A stretch of 64,000 bases of DNA from Lactobacillus colini (GTDB taxonomy: Bacteria > Bacillota > Bacilli > Lactobacillales > Lactobacillaceae): assembly GCF_017874575.1 (NCBI RefSeq), contig NZ_JAGGLU010000001.1, forward strand, positions 310,001 through 374,000. The letters are read 5' to 3'. Below are positions 1-8,727 of this stretch, piece after piece (position 1 is the first letter of the stretch; each line of letters starts with the position of its first letter). The notes under the pieces are model-generated. The model was not told the origin of the DNA and did no database searches. It saw only the letters and a list, made by a program, of their open reading frames with translations. Position numbers and translations under genes: made by a program.

Positions 1-756
1 AAACCTAAGAAATCAATTAATGCAATTATTCCATTCCCAACATTGGATGATGCTATTAAGTCTGTACCAAAGATCCTAGCTTCAGGTGTTGTTCCAACTA
101 CTGTAGAATTTATGGGACGTCCAGTAATTCAATTATGGGAAAAGTACTACAACGATAAGTTCCCAATTGAAGAAGGAAATGGGTTTATTATTGTTGGTTT
201 AGACGCATTTACTGATGAAGAAGTACATGCACAACTAGACCAAACCTTAAAGGCAGCTGCTGATCTTAAGGCAATGAAGGCACTTGTCTTAGATGCTGAC
301 TCACCAGAGGCTAAGAAGATTTGGGAATGTCGTGAGGCATTATTGCTTGCTATTCAAAAGTCTACCCCTAAGATGGATGAAGTAGATATTTGTGTGCCAA
401 TTAATCACATTCCAGATGTCCTTCACCGCATTAGTGAACTTGAAGAAGAAGCAGGCATGCGAATTCCAAACTTCGGTCATGCTGGTGACGGTAACTTACA
501 TATCTACCTTTGCTCTGATGATATGAGTGATGAAGAATTTGACAAAAAATCTAACTTTGTAATTACAGAATTATATAAGACTGCTAAATCAGTTGATGGT
601 AATATGTCTGGTGAACACGGTATTGGTTACGCAAGAAAAGACTGGTTTGAAGACTTCTATGGTGAAGATTACACTAACTTATTAAGAAAGGTGAAAGCAA
701 TCTTTGATCCAAATAGTATTATTAATCCAGGCAAAGTATTTCCTTTAGATAAGTAA
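1..756 (+). CDS. FAD-linked oxidase (GlcD-type), 3' part only
   Basis: This is the C-terminal part of a FAD/FMN-containing dehydrogenase of the GlcD/lactate-glycolate oxidase family; the frame is open to the window edge, so the start and the N-terminal FAD-binding (PCMH) domain lie upstream. The visible part is the FAD-oxidase C-terminal domain, with the family motifs NFGHAGDGNLH, SGEHGIG and the closing DPNSIINPGKVF. Such enzymes oxidise 2-hydroxy acids such as glycolate or D-lactate; the substrate here cannot be read. It lies just upstream of the rhamnose genes but is separated from them by a strong terminator and a convergent regulator. A role in oxidising lactate derived from lactaldehyde is only speculation. 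Confidence 0.88.
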   Translation, partial: KPKKSINAIIPFPTLDDAIKSVPKILASGVVPTTVEFMGRPVIQLWEKYYNDKFPIEEGNGFIIVGLDAFTDEEVHAQLDQTLKAAADLKAMKALVLDADSPEAKKIWECREALLLAIQKSTPKMDEVDICVPINHIPDVLHRISELEEEAGMRIPNFGHAGDGNLHIYLCSDDMSDEEFDKKSNFVITELYKTAKSVDGNMSGEHGIGYARKDWFEDFYGEDYTNLLRKVKAIFDPNSIINPGKVFPLDK

Positions 757-788
757 TTGTACTGTTAGACATAAAATTTAATAGTTTT

Positions 789-831
789 AGAAAACGAATT
801 AACTATATTTAAGTTAATTCGTTTTCTTTTG
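789..831. terminator. Bidirectional intrinsic terminator
   Basis: A perfect 16-bp stem (789-804 with 812-827) closes a 7-nt loop and is followed by a T run on the plus strand. It sits between two convergent genes, the oxidase and an AraC regulator, and the A-rich left flank lets it serve both. Confidence 0.85.
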
Positions 832-838
832 GCATTAT

Positions 839-1795
839 TTAACGTATCTCACTTGGCATACAATGGAATTTTTCTTTGAATTTCTTATAGAAGAAGGTTT
901 TATTAGAAATGCCAATTTTTTCAATTATTTCTGAAATAGAGTAGTTAGTAGAATTTAACAAATTATATGCTTCTAAAAGTCGTTCCTCAGTAAGAACATC
1001 TGAAAAAGACTTTCCAACTACCTTTTTGAATAAACTTCCTAGGTAAGCACGGCTGTAATTATTTTTTTGTGCAAATTCGGATAAGGAGACCTGGGCACTA
1101 TTAGTCGTAATCTGCTTTAATAATGCAAGCACTACATCAGGAGTATTCTCTTTCAAATTGCGGGTGGAGTGAAAATCTGTATTTCTAGAAAACAAAATTA
1201 AAAGCGAGTTTAAATAACTATCAATTAATTTATCTGAAAAATCACTATGTGAGTAATATTCTTCAATAAGAAGATCAGCTACTTTTCTTATTGCGTTTTC
1301 AGTATGCTTTTTGCGATAAATCATAAAGTTTTCAGAATTATTTGTCATGATAAAGCCGGATAAAACGTTTTGATTTTGTCCCATAGCTTTTAAATTTTCT
1401 AAAGAGAAGAATATATCATTTCTAAAAATAATATTTATTAAAATATCATCTTTTCCTAGAGCAGAGATTGAATGGGTCGTGCCAACGCCTAAGAGTAAGA
1501 TATCGCCAGTCTTTAATTGGATTGGCTGACCATTGACTATCTCTTGAGCCGATCCTGATAACATATAATTCATTTCTAAAAAAGTATGGGTATGTTTAGG
1601 ATAAGCAAAAAAGCGGTTGTGCTTACCAACGTAAATGCTATTCCCCTTAAAGAAATCACTTGTAAAGATGGGGACTGACATTTCAGTCTGAATTAATGAC
1701 TTTTCTTGGTAGTCATTAATAAAAGAGTGCTGTGTGATTTGCTTTTGCTCTATTTCATTTATTTCTTTTAATTGTTGTAATAATTCTTTTTTCAT
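839..1795 (-). CDS. AraC-family transcriptional regulator (cupin sensor + HTH)
   Basis: A 318-residue AraC/XylS-type regulator. The N-terminal half contains a cupin-like sugar-sensing fold (around residues 50-130, with HTHTFLEMNY and DILLLG). The last ~100 residues hold the two helix-turn-helix units, including SLSEFAQKNNYSRAYLGSLFK and the second-helix region SISEIIEKIGISNKTFF. It is divergent from rhaB, with a 146-bp shared intergenic region that contains the rhaB promoter and a cre box. By position it is the likely activator of rhaBAD, responding to rhamnose or a derivative. The ligand is inferred from context only. Confidence 0.85.
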   Translation of the reverse strand: MKKELLQQLKEINEIEQKQITQHSFINDYQEKSLIQTEMSVPIFTSDFFKGNSIYVGKHNRFFAYPKHTHTFLEMNYMLSGSAQEIVNGQPIQLKTGDILLLGVGTTHSISALGKDDILINIIFRNDIFFSLENLKAMGQNQNVLSGFIMTNNSENFMIYRKKHTENAIRKVADLLIEEYYSHSDFSDKLIDSYLNSLLILFSRNTDFHSTRNLKENTPDVVLALLKQITTNSAQVSLSEFAQKNNYSRAYLGSLFKKVVGKSFSDVLTEERLLEAYNLLNSTNYSISEIIEKIGISNKTFFYKKFKEKFHCMPSEIR

Positions 1796-1878
1796 GATAG
1801 CTATCTTTTACCTAAAGATCATATTTGGCAGAATTCAATTATCTATCAATATGATACATTACTCATCCTTAAATGTCA

Positions 1879-1907
1879 TTGTAAGCGTTATCAAATAAAT
1901 GTATAAA
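1879..1907 (+). promoter_or_regulatory. rhaB promoter with overlapping cre box
   Basis: TTGTAA (1879-1884), a 17-bp spacer and TATAAA (1902-1907) form a sigma-A promoter. The sequence TGTAAGCGTTATCA (1880-1893) matches the catabolite-responsive element consensus TGNAANCGNWNNCW at every fixed position and covers the -35 box. CcpA binding here would block RNA polymerase, so the operon is probably off when glucose is present. Confidence 0.75.
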
Positions 1908-1941
1908 TAATGTGTAAGGTTTGAAAGCGTGGTGAATATAA

Positions 1942-3411
1942 TTGACAAACACATACGTAGCTGTTGATATTGGGGCTTCTAGCGGGCGTTTAATGTTATC
2001 ACAATTAAAAGATGGCAAAATGAGCTTGAAAGAAATGCACCGATTTACAAATGGCTTTTCATTTAAGCAAGGGCATGATCGATGGGATATAGACCATATC
2101 ATTAAAGAAATTTTGCTAGGTCTAGAGAAAATAAAACAAGCAGGATATCCAGACATTTCACTAGGTATTGATACCTGGGCTGTTGATTATGTACTAGTAG
2201 GCAAAGACGGTAAAAAGCTTGAAGATCCTATTAGCTATCGTGATGCAAGAACTAATACAGCAATTAAGGACTTAACTGCAAGAGTATCTAAAGAGAAGAT
2301 CTATCAAAAGACTGGCATTCAATTTTTAGATTTCAATACCCTGTATCAGTTGTTTAAAGAAGATAAAGATTTACTTGCTAAGACTGATAAGATCATGATG
2401 ATACCTGATTATATTGGTTATGTTTTGACAGGTAAGGCAGTTTCAGAGGTAACAAATGCGTCAACTACGCAAATGTTAAGTTTAAGAGAAGGTTTGTTTG
2501 ACAAAAATTTACTTAAAGAAGTAAATGTGAAACCTGAGCAATTTCCTAAATTAGTTGATGCAGGCACTCCATTAGGTAAGCTAGATAAAAGTAAATTTTC
2601 CAAATATGATTTGCCAGATACTGACCTCATTACAGTTGCCAGTCATGATACGGCATCTGCAGTTGTGGGATCTCCTGGTATGGGACATCATTGGGCATAT
2701 TTAAGTTCAGGAACTTGGTCATTAATTGGAACAGAACTTAATGTTCCAGAGAATGGATCTAAGGCCTTTGCGGAGAACTATACCAATGAATGGGGTGCTT
2801 ATGGGACTTATCGCTTCTTAAAGAACATCATGGGACTATGGATGATTCAATGTGTAAGGCGTGAATTTAATAATAAGTATTCATTCAGTGAATTAGCCGA
2901 AAAAGCAAGTACAGTAAAGCCATTTCAACAATTTATTGATGTTAATGACAAGCGATTTGAAAACCCTAAGAGTATGATTAGCGAGATTAAGAATTATTGT
3001 CGCGAGACAGGGCAGCAAATCCCTGAATCGCCGGGCGAAATTTGTATGGCGATCTATTCTAATTTAGCCTTATTTTATGCTCAACAGATTCAAAAGTTGA
3101 ATGACATTTTAGGCTATAAAATTGATACCTTAAATATAGTGGGTGGTGGCTCTAATGTAGCACTACTAAATCAGTTAACTGCAACTATTTCAGGTATTGA
3201 TGTATATGCAGGACCTGATGAAGCAACCGCAATTGGGAATTTAACAGTTCAAATGATTACTAAGGGAGATATTCTAAATGTCTACTTAGCAAGACGGATT
3301 ATTAGTGATTCCTTTGATATTAAAAAGTATCTTCCACAAGAAGAAAAGTATCATCGAATTTTTGAAGAATACAAAGAATTTATGCAAAAGATACATCAAA
3401 AGAGCAATTAG
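1942..3411 (+). CDS. rhaB: Rhamnulokinase
   Basis: A FGGY-family sugar kinase of 489 residues that phosphorylates L-rhamnulose to L-rhamnulose-1-phosphate. The N-terminal phosphate-binding motif VAVDIGASSGRLML, the LGIDTWAVDYVL segment and the C-terminal NIVGGGSNVALLNQL motif are all present, and the length is usual for RhaB. The start is TTG at 1942, placed 6-7 bases after GGTGA; no ATG in this frame has a comparable ribosome binding site. It is followed by rhaA after a 47-bp gap and then rhaD, forming a complete rhaBAD operon behind a cre-controlled promoter. Confidence 0.95.
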   Translation: MTNTYVAVDIGASSGRLMLSQLKDGKMSLKEMHRFTNGFSFKQGHDRWDIDHIIKEILLGLEKIKQAGYPDISLGIDTWAVDYVLVGKDGKKLEDPISYRDARTNTAIKDLTARVSKEKIYQKTGIQFLDFNTLYQLFKEDKDLLAKTDKIMMIPDYIGYVLTGKAVSEVTNASTTQMLSLREGLFDKNLLKEVNVKPEQFPKLVDAGTPLGKLDKSKFSKYDLPDTDLITVASHDTASAVVGSPGMGHHWAYLSSGTWSLIGTELNVPENGSKAFAENYTNEWGAYGTYRFLKNIMGLWMIQCVRREFNNKYSFSELAEKASTVKPFQQFIDVNDKRFENPKSMISEIKNYCRETGQQIPESPGEICMAIYSNLALFYAQQIQKLNDILGYKIDTLNIVGGGSNVALLNQLTATISGIDVYAGPDEATAIGNLTVQMITKGDILNVYLARRIISDSFDIKKYLPQEEKYHRIFEEYKEFMQKIHQKSN

Positions 3412-3458
3412 TTAAATTACTACAAGATGTAAATAATGATTTTATAGGAGAAAAAACA

Positions 3459-4727
3459 ATGGTTAATGCAAAAGCAGTAGAAGCAGCATATCAAGTAGCT
3501 AAAGAACGTTATGCAGAAGTTGGCGTTGATACTGAAGCAGTATTAGATAAATTACAAACTATCCGTGTATCTTTGCCTTGCTGGCAAGGGGATGATATTC
3601 ATGGATTCTTAACTCCAGATGCCAAATTAACCGGAGGTATTGGCGTATCTGGTGACTTTCCAGGAGGTGCAAGAAATCCTGAGGAACTAACCAGCGATTT
3701 GGATGAAGCGTTTAAACTAATTCCAGGTAAGCAAAGATTACAATTGCATCAAATATATGCCGTAACTAACGGCAAAAAGAAAGACCTTTCTGAAGTAGGT
3801 CCTGAAGACTTTAAATATTGGGTAGACTGGGCCAAAGAGAATGGTGTGTTACTTGATTTTAACCCAACTTTCTTTTCTAGTCCTAAAGTAAAAGAAAATA
3901 TGACTTTATCTAGTCCTGAAAAGAGCGTTCGCGATTACTGGATCCAAGTCGGTAGAAATGGACGCAAAATTTCTAATTACTTTGGTGAAACTCAAGGTGT
4001 GCAATCAATTGATAACTTCTGGATTATGGATGGTATGAAAGATGAACCAATTAGTCGTCTGGATCCACGTGAAAGATTGATCGAATCTTTAGATGAAATC
4101 AATAAAGAAAAATTTGATGAAAAGAACACTATCGAAAGTTACGAAGGTAAGTTATTTGGTACTGGTGTTGAAAGCTATACCGTTGGTTCTCACCTCTTTT
4201 ATAATAACTATGCTTTAACCCGTAACAAGTTATGGTGTATGGATATTGGTCACTTCCACGAAGCAGTTGATCCTTCTGACTACTTATCATCTTTTTTGGC
4301 ATTTGGTAGAGGGATGTTCTTACACGTAACTAGACCAGTTCATTGGGATAGCGATCATGTGCCAGCTATGAATGACATGCTTATTAGAGTTATGAGAGCC
4401 TTAATTAGAGATAACTTGCTTAACAAGACAACGATTGGTCTGGACTTCTTTGATGGATCTATTAATCGTGTGGCTGCTTGGGTAATTGGTACTCGCTCAG
4501 CTCAAAAAGGCTTACTTCTTGGTATGCTTGCACCTATAGATGAATTGAAAGAAGCTGAAAGAAACTATGACTTCACCCTTAGATTAGCTGAAACAGAGGA
4601 ACTAAAATCATTCCCATTTGGTGCCGTTTGGGATGAGTTCTGCTTACGTAACAACGTGCCAGTAGGTATGGACTGGTTCAAAGAACTTAAGAATTACGAA
4701 GCTAACGTACAACTAAAGAGAAATTAA
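3459..4727 (+). CDS. rhaA: L-rhamnose isomerase
   Basis: A 422-residue L-rhamnose isomerase converting L-rhamnose to L-rhamnulose, a cytoplasmic metal-dependent (Mn2+/Co2+) enzyme. Family signatures include LPCWQGDDIHGF near the N-terminus, DFNPTFFSSPK in the middle, and the metal-site region around LWCMDIGHFHEAVDPSDY and HWDSDHVP. Length is typical. The start ATG follows a TAGGAG ribosome binding site. It lies between rhaB and rhaD, 22 bp before the latter. No frameshift or lost motif was seen. Confidence 0.96.
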   Translation: MVNAKAVEAAYQVAKERYAEVGVDTEAVLDKLQTIRVSLPCWQGDDIHGFLTPDAKLTGGIGVSGDFPGGARNPEELTSDLDEAFKLIPGKQRLQLHQIYAVTNGKKKDLSEVGPEDFKYWVDWAKENGVLLDFNPTFFSSPKVKENMTLSSPEKSVRDYWIQVGRNGRKISNYFGETQGVQSIDNFWIMDGMKDEPISRLDPRERLIESLDEINKEKFDEKNTIESYEGKLFGTGVESYTVGSHLFYNNYALTRNKLWCMDIGHFHEAVDPSDYLSSFLAFGRGMFLHVTRPVHWDSDHVPAMNDMLIRVMRALIRDNLLNKTTIGLDFFDGSINRVAAWVIGTRSAQKGLLLGMLAPIDELKEAERNYDFTLRLAETEELKSFPFGAVWDEFCLRNNVPVGMDWFKELKNYEANVQLKRN

Positions 4728-4749
4728 ATTCAGGAGGCTAGAAACTAAA

Positions 4750-5574
4750 ATGACCAAATTTAAGGATTCAATTTTTGTTAGAGATATGAAAAACATCACC
4801 CGTCAAAGCTATGACAATGGTTGGGATGAACGTAATGGCGGTAATATGAGCATTCGCATTACTCCTGAAGAAATGAAAGAATATGATGATGCTAAAGAAG
4901 TTAAAAGAACATTTGACCTTGGCTTTGATGCAAGTGCCTTGGCAGGGCAATACTTTTTGGTTACAGGCACGGGGAGATATTTTAGAAACGTATTTCAAAG
5001 CACTGAAGAAGATTTGGGATTAGTCAGAATCAGTAATGATGGTGAAAAAGGAGAAATCGTTTGGGGTTATGTTGATGGTGCTAAGCCAACTAGTGAATTT
5101 CCAACCCACCTTATGGCACACATTGCTAGATTAAAGTTAGACTCAAAGCAGCGTGTAGTAATGCACTGTCACCTTACTAATTTAATTGCAATGTCATTTA
5201 CTCAGCCACTTGATGAAAAATACTTCTCAAAGACTATCTGGAAGATGCAAGCAGAGAGCATGCCTGTTTGTCCTGAAGGATTAGGTATTATTCCTTATGA
5301 AACCCCTGGTACAACAATCATTGGCGAACATACAGCAAAGAAAATTGCTAATAGATATAGGGTAGTTATGTGGCCTCACCACGGTATCTTTGCCGTAGGA
5401 GATAGCCCAGACGAATGCTTCGGTTTAATCGAAACCATTGAAAAGGCTGCTACTATCTTCACTGCTATTCAAGCCCAGGGTGGTAATAGATTAGATGAGA
5501 TTACTGATAAGCAATTAAAAGAAATCGCCGAATACTTCAACGTAACCCCTAGAGAAGGATTCTTAGATGATTAG
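4750..5574 (+). CDS. rhaD: Rhamnulose-1-phosphate aldolase
   Basis: A 274-residue class II aldolase that cleaves L-rhamnulose-1-phosphate to dihydroxyacetone phosphate and L-lactaldehyde. The zinc-binding histidines of the family are visible as MHCHL (H139, H141) and WPHHG (H210/H211), and NGGNMSIR is the usual N-terminal phosphate-binding stretch. AGGAGG lies before the ATG. The gene ends the rhaBAD operon and is followed by a terminator. The lactaldehyde must be reduced or oxidised elsewhere; the zinc alcohol dehydrogenase at 15307 is a candidate. Confidence 0.95.
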   Translation: MTKFKDSIFVRDMKNITRQSYDNGWDERNGGNMSIRITPEEMKEYDDAKEVKRTFDLGFDASALAGQYFLVTGTGRYFRNVFQSTEEDLGLVRISNDGEKGEIVWGYVDGAKPTSEFPTHLMAHIARLKLDSKQRVVMHCHLTNLIAMSFTQPLDEKYFSKTIWKMQAESMPVCPEGLGIIPYETPGTTIIGEHTAKKIANRYRVVMWPHHGIFAVGDSPDECFGLIETIEKAATIFTAIQAQGGNRLDEITDKQLKEIAEYFNVTPREGFLDD

Positions 5575-5606
5575 CTGCTAATAAAAATAAATCCTATGTA
5601 CTATGT

Positions 5607-5643
5607 AAAGAAGAGCGGAATGGTAATTTCGTTCTTCTTTTTT
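5607..5643 (+). terminator. rhaD intrinsic terminator
   Basis: A 13-bp stem (5607-5619 with 5628-5640, two G-U pairs) is followed by a T run. It ends the rhaBAD transcript just before the TauE/SafE-like gene. Confidence 0.7.
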
Positions 5644-5660
5644 GAAAGGATGAAAAGTAA

Positions 5661-6425
5661 ATGTTAACTGTTGGACTTTTTATATTTTTAATAATTGCAG
5701 GAATTGTCTCAGGTATAGTATCGGCAGTTGCAAGTATGGCATCATTAGTATCATATCCTGCTTTGCTTATTGCCGGATGTAATCCAATTATGGCTAATAT
5801 TACTAGTACGGCAACCTTGATTTCTACAGGTCCAGGGGTACTTTTAGCCTCATATAAAAAAATGCAAGGGCACTGGCTAGAATTTGGTAAATATTGTTTG
5901 TTTTTATTATCAGGTGTAATTCTAGGTAGTATATTGCTACTGTCATTTCCTGGTAAAGTATTTGAAAAAGTTGTCCCATTCTTTATCCTAGCTTCAGCTA
6001 TCGCACTAACTGCAAGTAATAAAAATTCTCCTGGCAAAATTAAGAAAAAAAGAACAAAGTTAGGAATCATTGGATCATATATTGGATTAATTATTGGTGG
6101 CATGTATACTGGATACTTTGGTGCCGCAGCCGGTGTTATCCACTTAATATTTATTAATTATTTATCTGATGATGAATTTTTTACAATTAATGCGATGAAA
6201 GATATTGTAGGTGCATTAGGAAATTTCGTTGCTTTAATTATTTTTATCTTTGGCGCATCTGTTGATTGGATGAAGGCCATTCCAATGGCTATTGGCTTAT
6301 TTATTGGTGGATATTTAGGGCAATATAGCATTCGCTTCTTGTCATTTAAGATTGTCGCCTGGATAACTATGGTATTTTCTGTAATTTTAGCAGGATGGTT
6401 GTTCTATGCTAGTTGGAAAGTATAG
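5661..6425 (+). CDS. TauE/SafE-family membrane permease
   Basis: A 254-residue integral membrane protein of the TauE/SafE (DUF81) family, with about seven to eight hydrophobic segments and the usual internal duplication; the second repeat begins near residue 135 with IIGSYIGLIIGGMYTGYFGAAAG. Members move small anions such as sulfite, sulfoacetate or organic acids. The substrate here is unknown. It lies between rhaD and an AraC regulator 12 bp downstream, so it is probably co-transcribed with that regulator. Export of an end product of rhamnose or aglycone metabolism is possible, but this is a guess from context. Confidence 0.8.
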   Translation: MLTVGLFIFLIIAGIVSGIVSAVASMASLVSYPALLIAGCNPIMANITSTATLISTGPGVLLASYKKMQGHWLEFGKYCLFLLSGVILGSILLLSFPGKVFEKVVPFFILASAIALTASNKNSPGKIKKKRTKLGIIGSYIGLIIGGMYTGYFGAAAGVIHLIFINYLSDDEFFTINAMKDIVGALGNFVALIIFIFGASVDWMKAIPMAIGLFIGGYLGQYSIRFLSFKIVAWITMVFSVILAGWLFYASWKV

Positions 6426-6437
6426 GGGATGATTTAA

Positions 6438-7454
6438 ATGAATAAGGAAATCCTAGATCTTTTAAGACAAAATAGTCGTCAACAAAATTGGGAAGAAATA
6501 AATAAAAAACTAAATCCTATAACGGTAGGTCATGTTAATGGGGAAATGATATATCAATTTTTCGAAACTTTATATGATCAATCATTTAAAGAAAATAAGC
6601 AAATGATTTCAATAACTACTCAATCAATTAATAGCTATATACCATATCATATTCACAATTATGTAGTGATTACAGTAGTTCTTGCGGGACAGTGTATATT
6701 CCATACACCTAATGAAACTTTAAAAGTAAATCAAGATGATGTTTTGATTATTGGTAGTCATACTATTTATAAAATTGATGAAATTCCTGAAGATACGATA
6801 TTAATTAATATTTCTCTAAAGAGGGCTGCTTTTTCTTTGTATGATTTTGATTTTTTAACTCACAATCAAGAACCACAGTCTGTTCCATCATTAATATTTT
6901 CTACTCTGTCAAATGAAAACATTCATGGTGCCTTCAATCTATTTAGAACGCATCATGATACTCAAGTAATAACAATTATTAATGACATAATTAAGGAATA
7001 TTTTGATCATAAATCCTATAGTAATCAGCTTATTCATTTAAAGCTGCTAGAATTACTAGTTCGTCTGATTAGGATTACATCAGAAACTAGAGATTTGCAA
7101 ATACAGAGAAATAATCAAAAAGTTGGAGAAATAGATACTCTATCTTTAGCTCTTTACATTGAAAAAAATTATAAAGACATTTCACTGGCAAAGATGGCAA
7201 AACATTTTGGTTTTAATCCAGATTATTTATCAGCACTTTTAAAGAAGAAAACGGGATATTCTTTTGTTAAGTTAGTTCAATTACAGAGAGTTAATATAGC
7301 GGCAGAATATTTATCTTTTACTAATATGTCAATTGAGACTATAGCAAATGAGGTGGGTTACAAAGGTACACCATATTTTTATCGCTTTTTTAAAAAGTAT
7401 ATGGGTATTTCACCACAGCAATATAGAAATTATATCGGAAAAGGGGATAACTAG
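6438..7454 (+). CDS. AraC-family transcriptional regulator
   Basis: A 338-residue AraC-type regulator: a cupin-like N-terminal half with YIPYHIHNYVVI and DDVLIIG, then a C-terminal double HTH (ISLAKMAKHFGFNPDYLSALL and SIETIANEVGYKGTPYFYRFF). It starts 12 bp after the TauE/SafE gene and precedes the MFS/rhamnosidase pair in the same direction. It is the likely local regulator of that pair, with rhamnose or a rhamnoside as the probable signal. It is one of three intact or broken AraC genes in the rhamnose region. Confidence 0.85.
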   Translation: MNKEILDLLRQNSRQQNWEEINKKLNPITVGHVNGEMIYQFFETLYDQSFKENKQMISITTQSINSYIPYHIHNYVVITVVLAGQCIFHTPNETLKVNQDDVLIIGSHTIYKIDEIPEDTILINISLKRAAFSLYDFDFLTHNQEPQSVPSLIFSTLSNENIHGAFNLFRTHHDTQVITIINDIIKEYFDHKSYSNQLIHLKLLELLVRLIRITSETRDLQIQRNNQKVGEIDTLSLALYIEKNYKDISLAKMAKHFGFNPDYLSALLKKKTGYSFVKLVQLQRVNIAAEYLSFTNMSIETIANEVGYKGTPYFYRFFKKYMGISPQQYRNYIGKGDN

Positions 7455-7549
7455 TCTCTGATTTGCTAATTGTGAATCCGCTCCCAACAAAATAACATTT
7501 AAGTATCAAATTAAATATATAAGAGATACTTTAAAGGAGCGTACAAACT

Positions 7550-8725
7550 ATGAATAGAAAAAAGTTACCTTTAGCGATAGGTATTTTGAGTATGAATTTA
7601 CTGACAATGTCATCGTCAGTTATTGGTTCTGCAATCGCAGCAATTGCCAAGTCATTTTCAGGTGAACCTGTTTCTAAAGTGCAAATGCTCAGTACAATTC
7701 CACAATTAGGTCAAATAATAGCGACGCTAATTTTCAGCTATTTAACTTATAAAATGACTAGAAAAAATATTGGTATCTTAGCTATATTGTTTGTCACAAT
7801 TAGTGGTTTAATTCCAATTTTCTATAATAATAATTTAAATACAATTTTAGCTTGTATGATCGCTATGGGATTTGGCATTGGATTGATAACTAATGTGGGA
7901 CCTGTCTTAGTTCAAGAACATTTTGAAGGTGAGGAAAGAGCTTCTGTTATGGGATGGCAAGTTGGATTTAATAATATTGGAATGATGACTTTAACTGCCT
8001 TAGGTGGAGTGCTTGGTGCAACTAATTGGCGCAATCTATTCTGGATATACGTTATAGGTGTATTAATTTTATTAATTACTTATTTTTTAGTACCTAAAGA
8101 TAAAAAAATTAAAGCACAAAAAAGCAATGATAAAATTAGTTTGGGAGTAGCGTTTAAGCATGTTAATAATTTAGTTTATGTTTACTTACTTATTACCTTA
8201 TTTACTTCAATTGTAATGACCATGTTTATGGCAAATCAATCTATTGTTTTAGCAAGCAAGGGTTTAGGTACTAGCTACACTGGTTTGATTACAGCAATTG
8301 GTAATGTGGGTGGCATTCTAACAGCTGTATTTTTAAGCAAAATTCGTAAGTTTACTAAGAATTATACTATTGCATACGGTTTTATTGCCTTTGCATTATC
8401 ATTTATATGTGTTGTATTTTTTAATAATATGGGGATGCATGTTTTAGGCAATGCCTTCTCGGGCATGGGAATTGTAATGATCAATGCTACAATTCCATTT
8501 CAATTATCGAATTTGTCTAGTCAGGAAGAGTTTCCAGTTGTCATTTCAATGAATTCTTTAATTAGTTCTATTGCTGGTACCTTAGCTCCAATTTTACTAG
8601 CTATCTTACATATTCAAGTTGGCAATGGACAATTTATTTCAGGAATTATTTTATCTCTATGTGTTGCAATATTAATTTTTGTGACTAGATTAGGTAATGT
8701 TGTAAGTAAAGCAAAGGAAAAATAA
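7550..8725 (+). CDS. MFS transporter, probably rhamnose/rhamnoside uptake
   Basis: A 391-residue major facilitator with about 12 membrane segments and the between-helix motif FSYLTYKMTRKNIG. AAAGGAG precedes the ATG. Its stop is only two bases from the ATG of the GH78 rhamnosidase gene, so the two are almost certainly translated together. That strongly suggests it imports the substrate or handles the product of that enzyme. The exact sugar cannot be told from sequence. It is related in layout to the second MFS/GH78 pair at 12384-15189. Confidence 0.8.
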   Translation: MNRKKLPLAIGILSMNLLTMSSSVIGSAIAAIAKSFSGEPVSKVQMLSTIPQLGQIIATLIFSYLTYKMTRKNIGILAILFVTISGLIPIFYNNNLNTILACMIAMGFGIGLITNVGPVLVQEHFEGEERASVMGWQVGFNNIGMMTLTALGGVLGATNWRNLFWIYVIGVLILLITYFLVPKDKKIKAQKSNDKISLGVAFKHVNNLVYVYLLITLFTSIVMTMFMANQSIVLASKGLGTSYTGLITAIGNVGGILTAVFLSKIRKFTKNYTIAYGFIAFALSFICVVFFNNMGMHVLGNAFSGMGIVMINATIPFQLSNLSSQEEFPVVISMNSLISSIAGTLAPILLAILHIQVGNGQFISGIILSLCVAILIFVTRLGNVVSKAKEK

Positions 8726-8727
8726 AA

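Noticed and set aside
1869-2156. Open frame on the minus strand over the rhaB start
   Set aside because: It overlaps the clearly supported rhaB start and promoter, has no ribosome binding site and shows no domain; a shadow frame.
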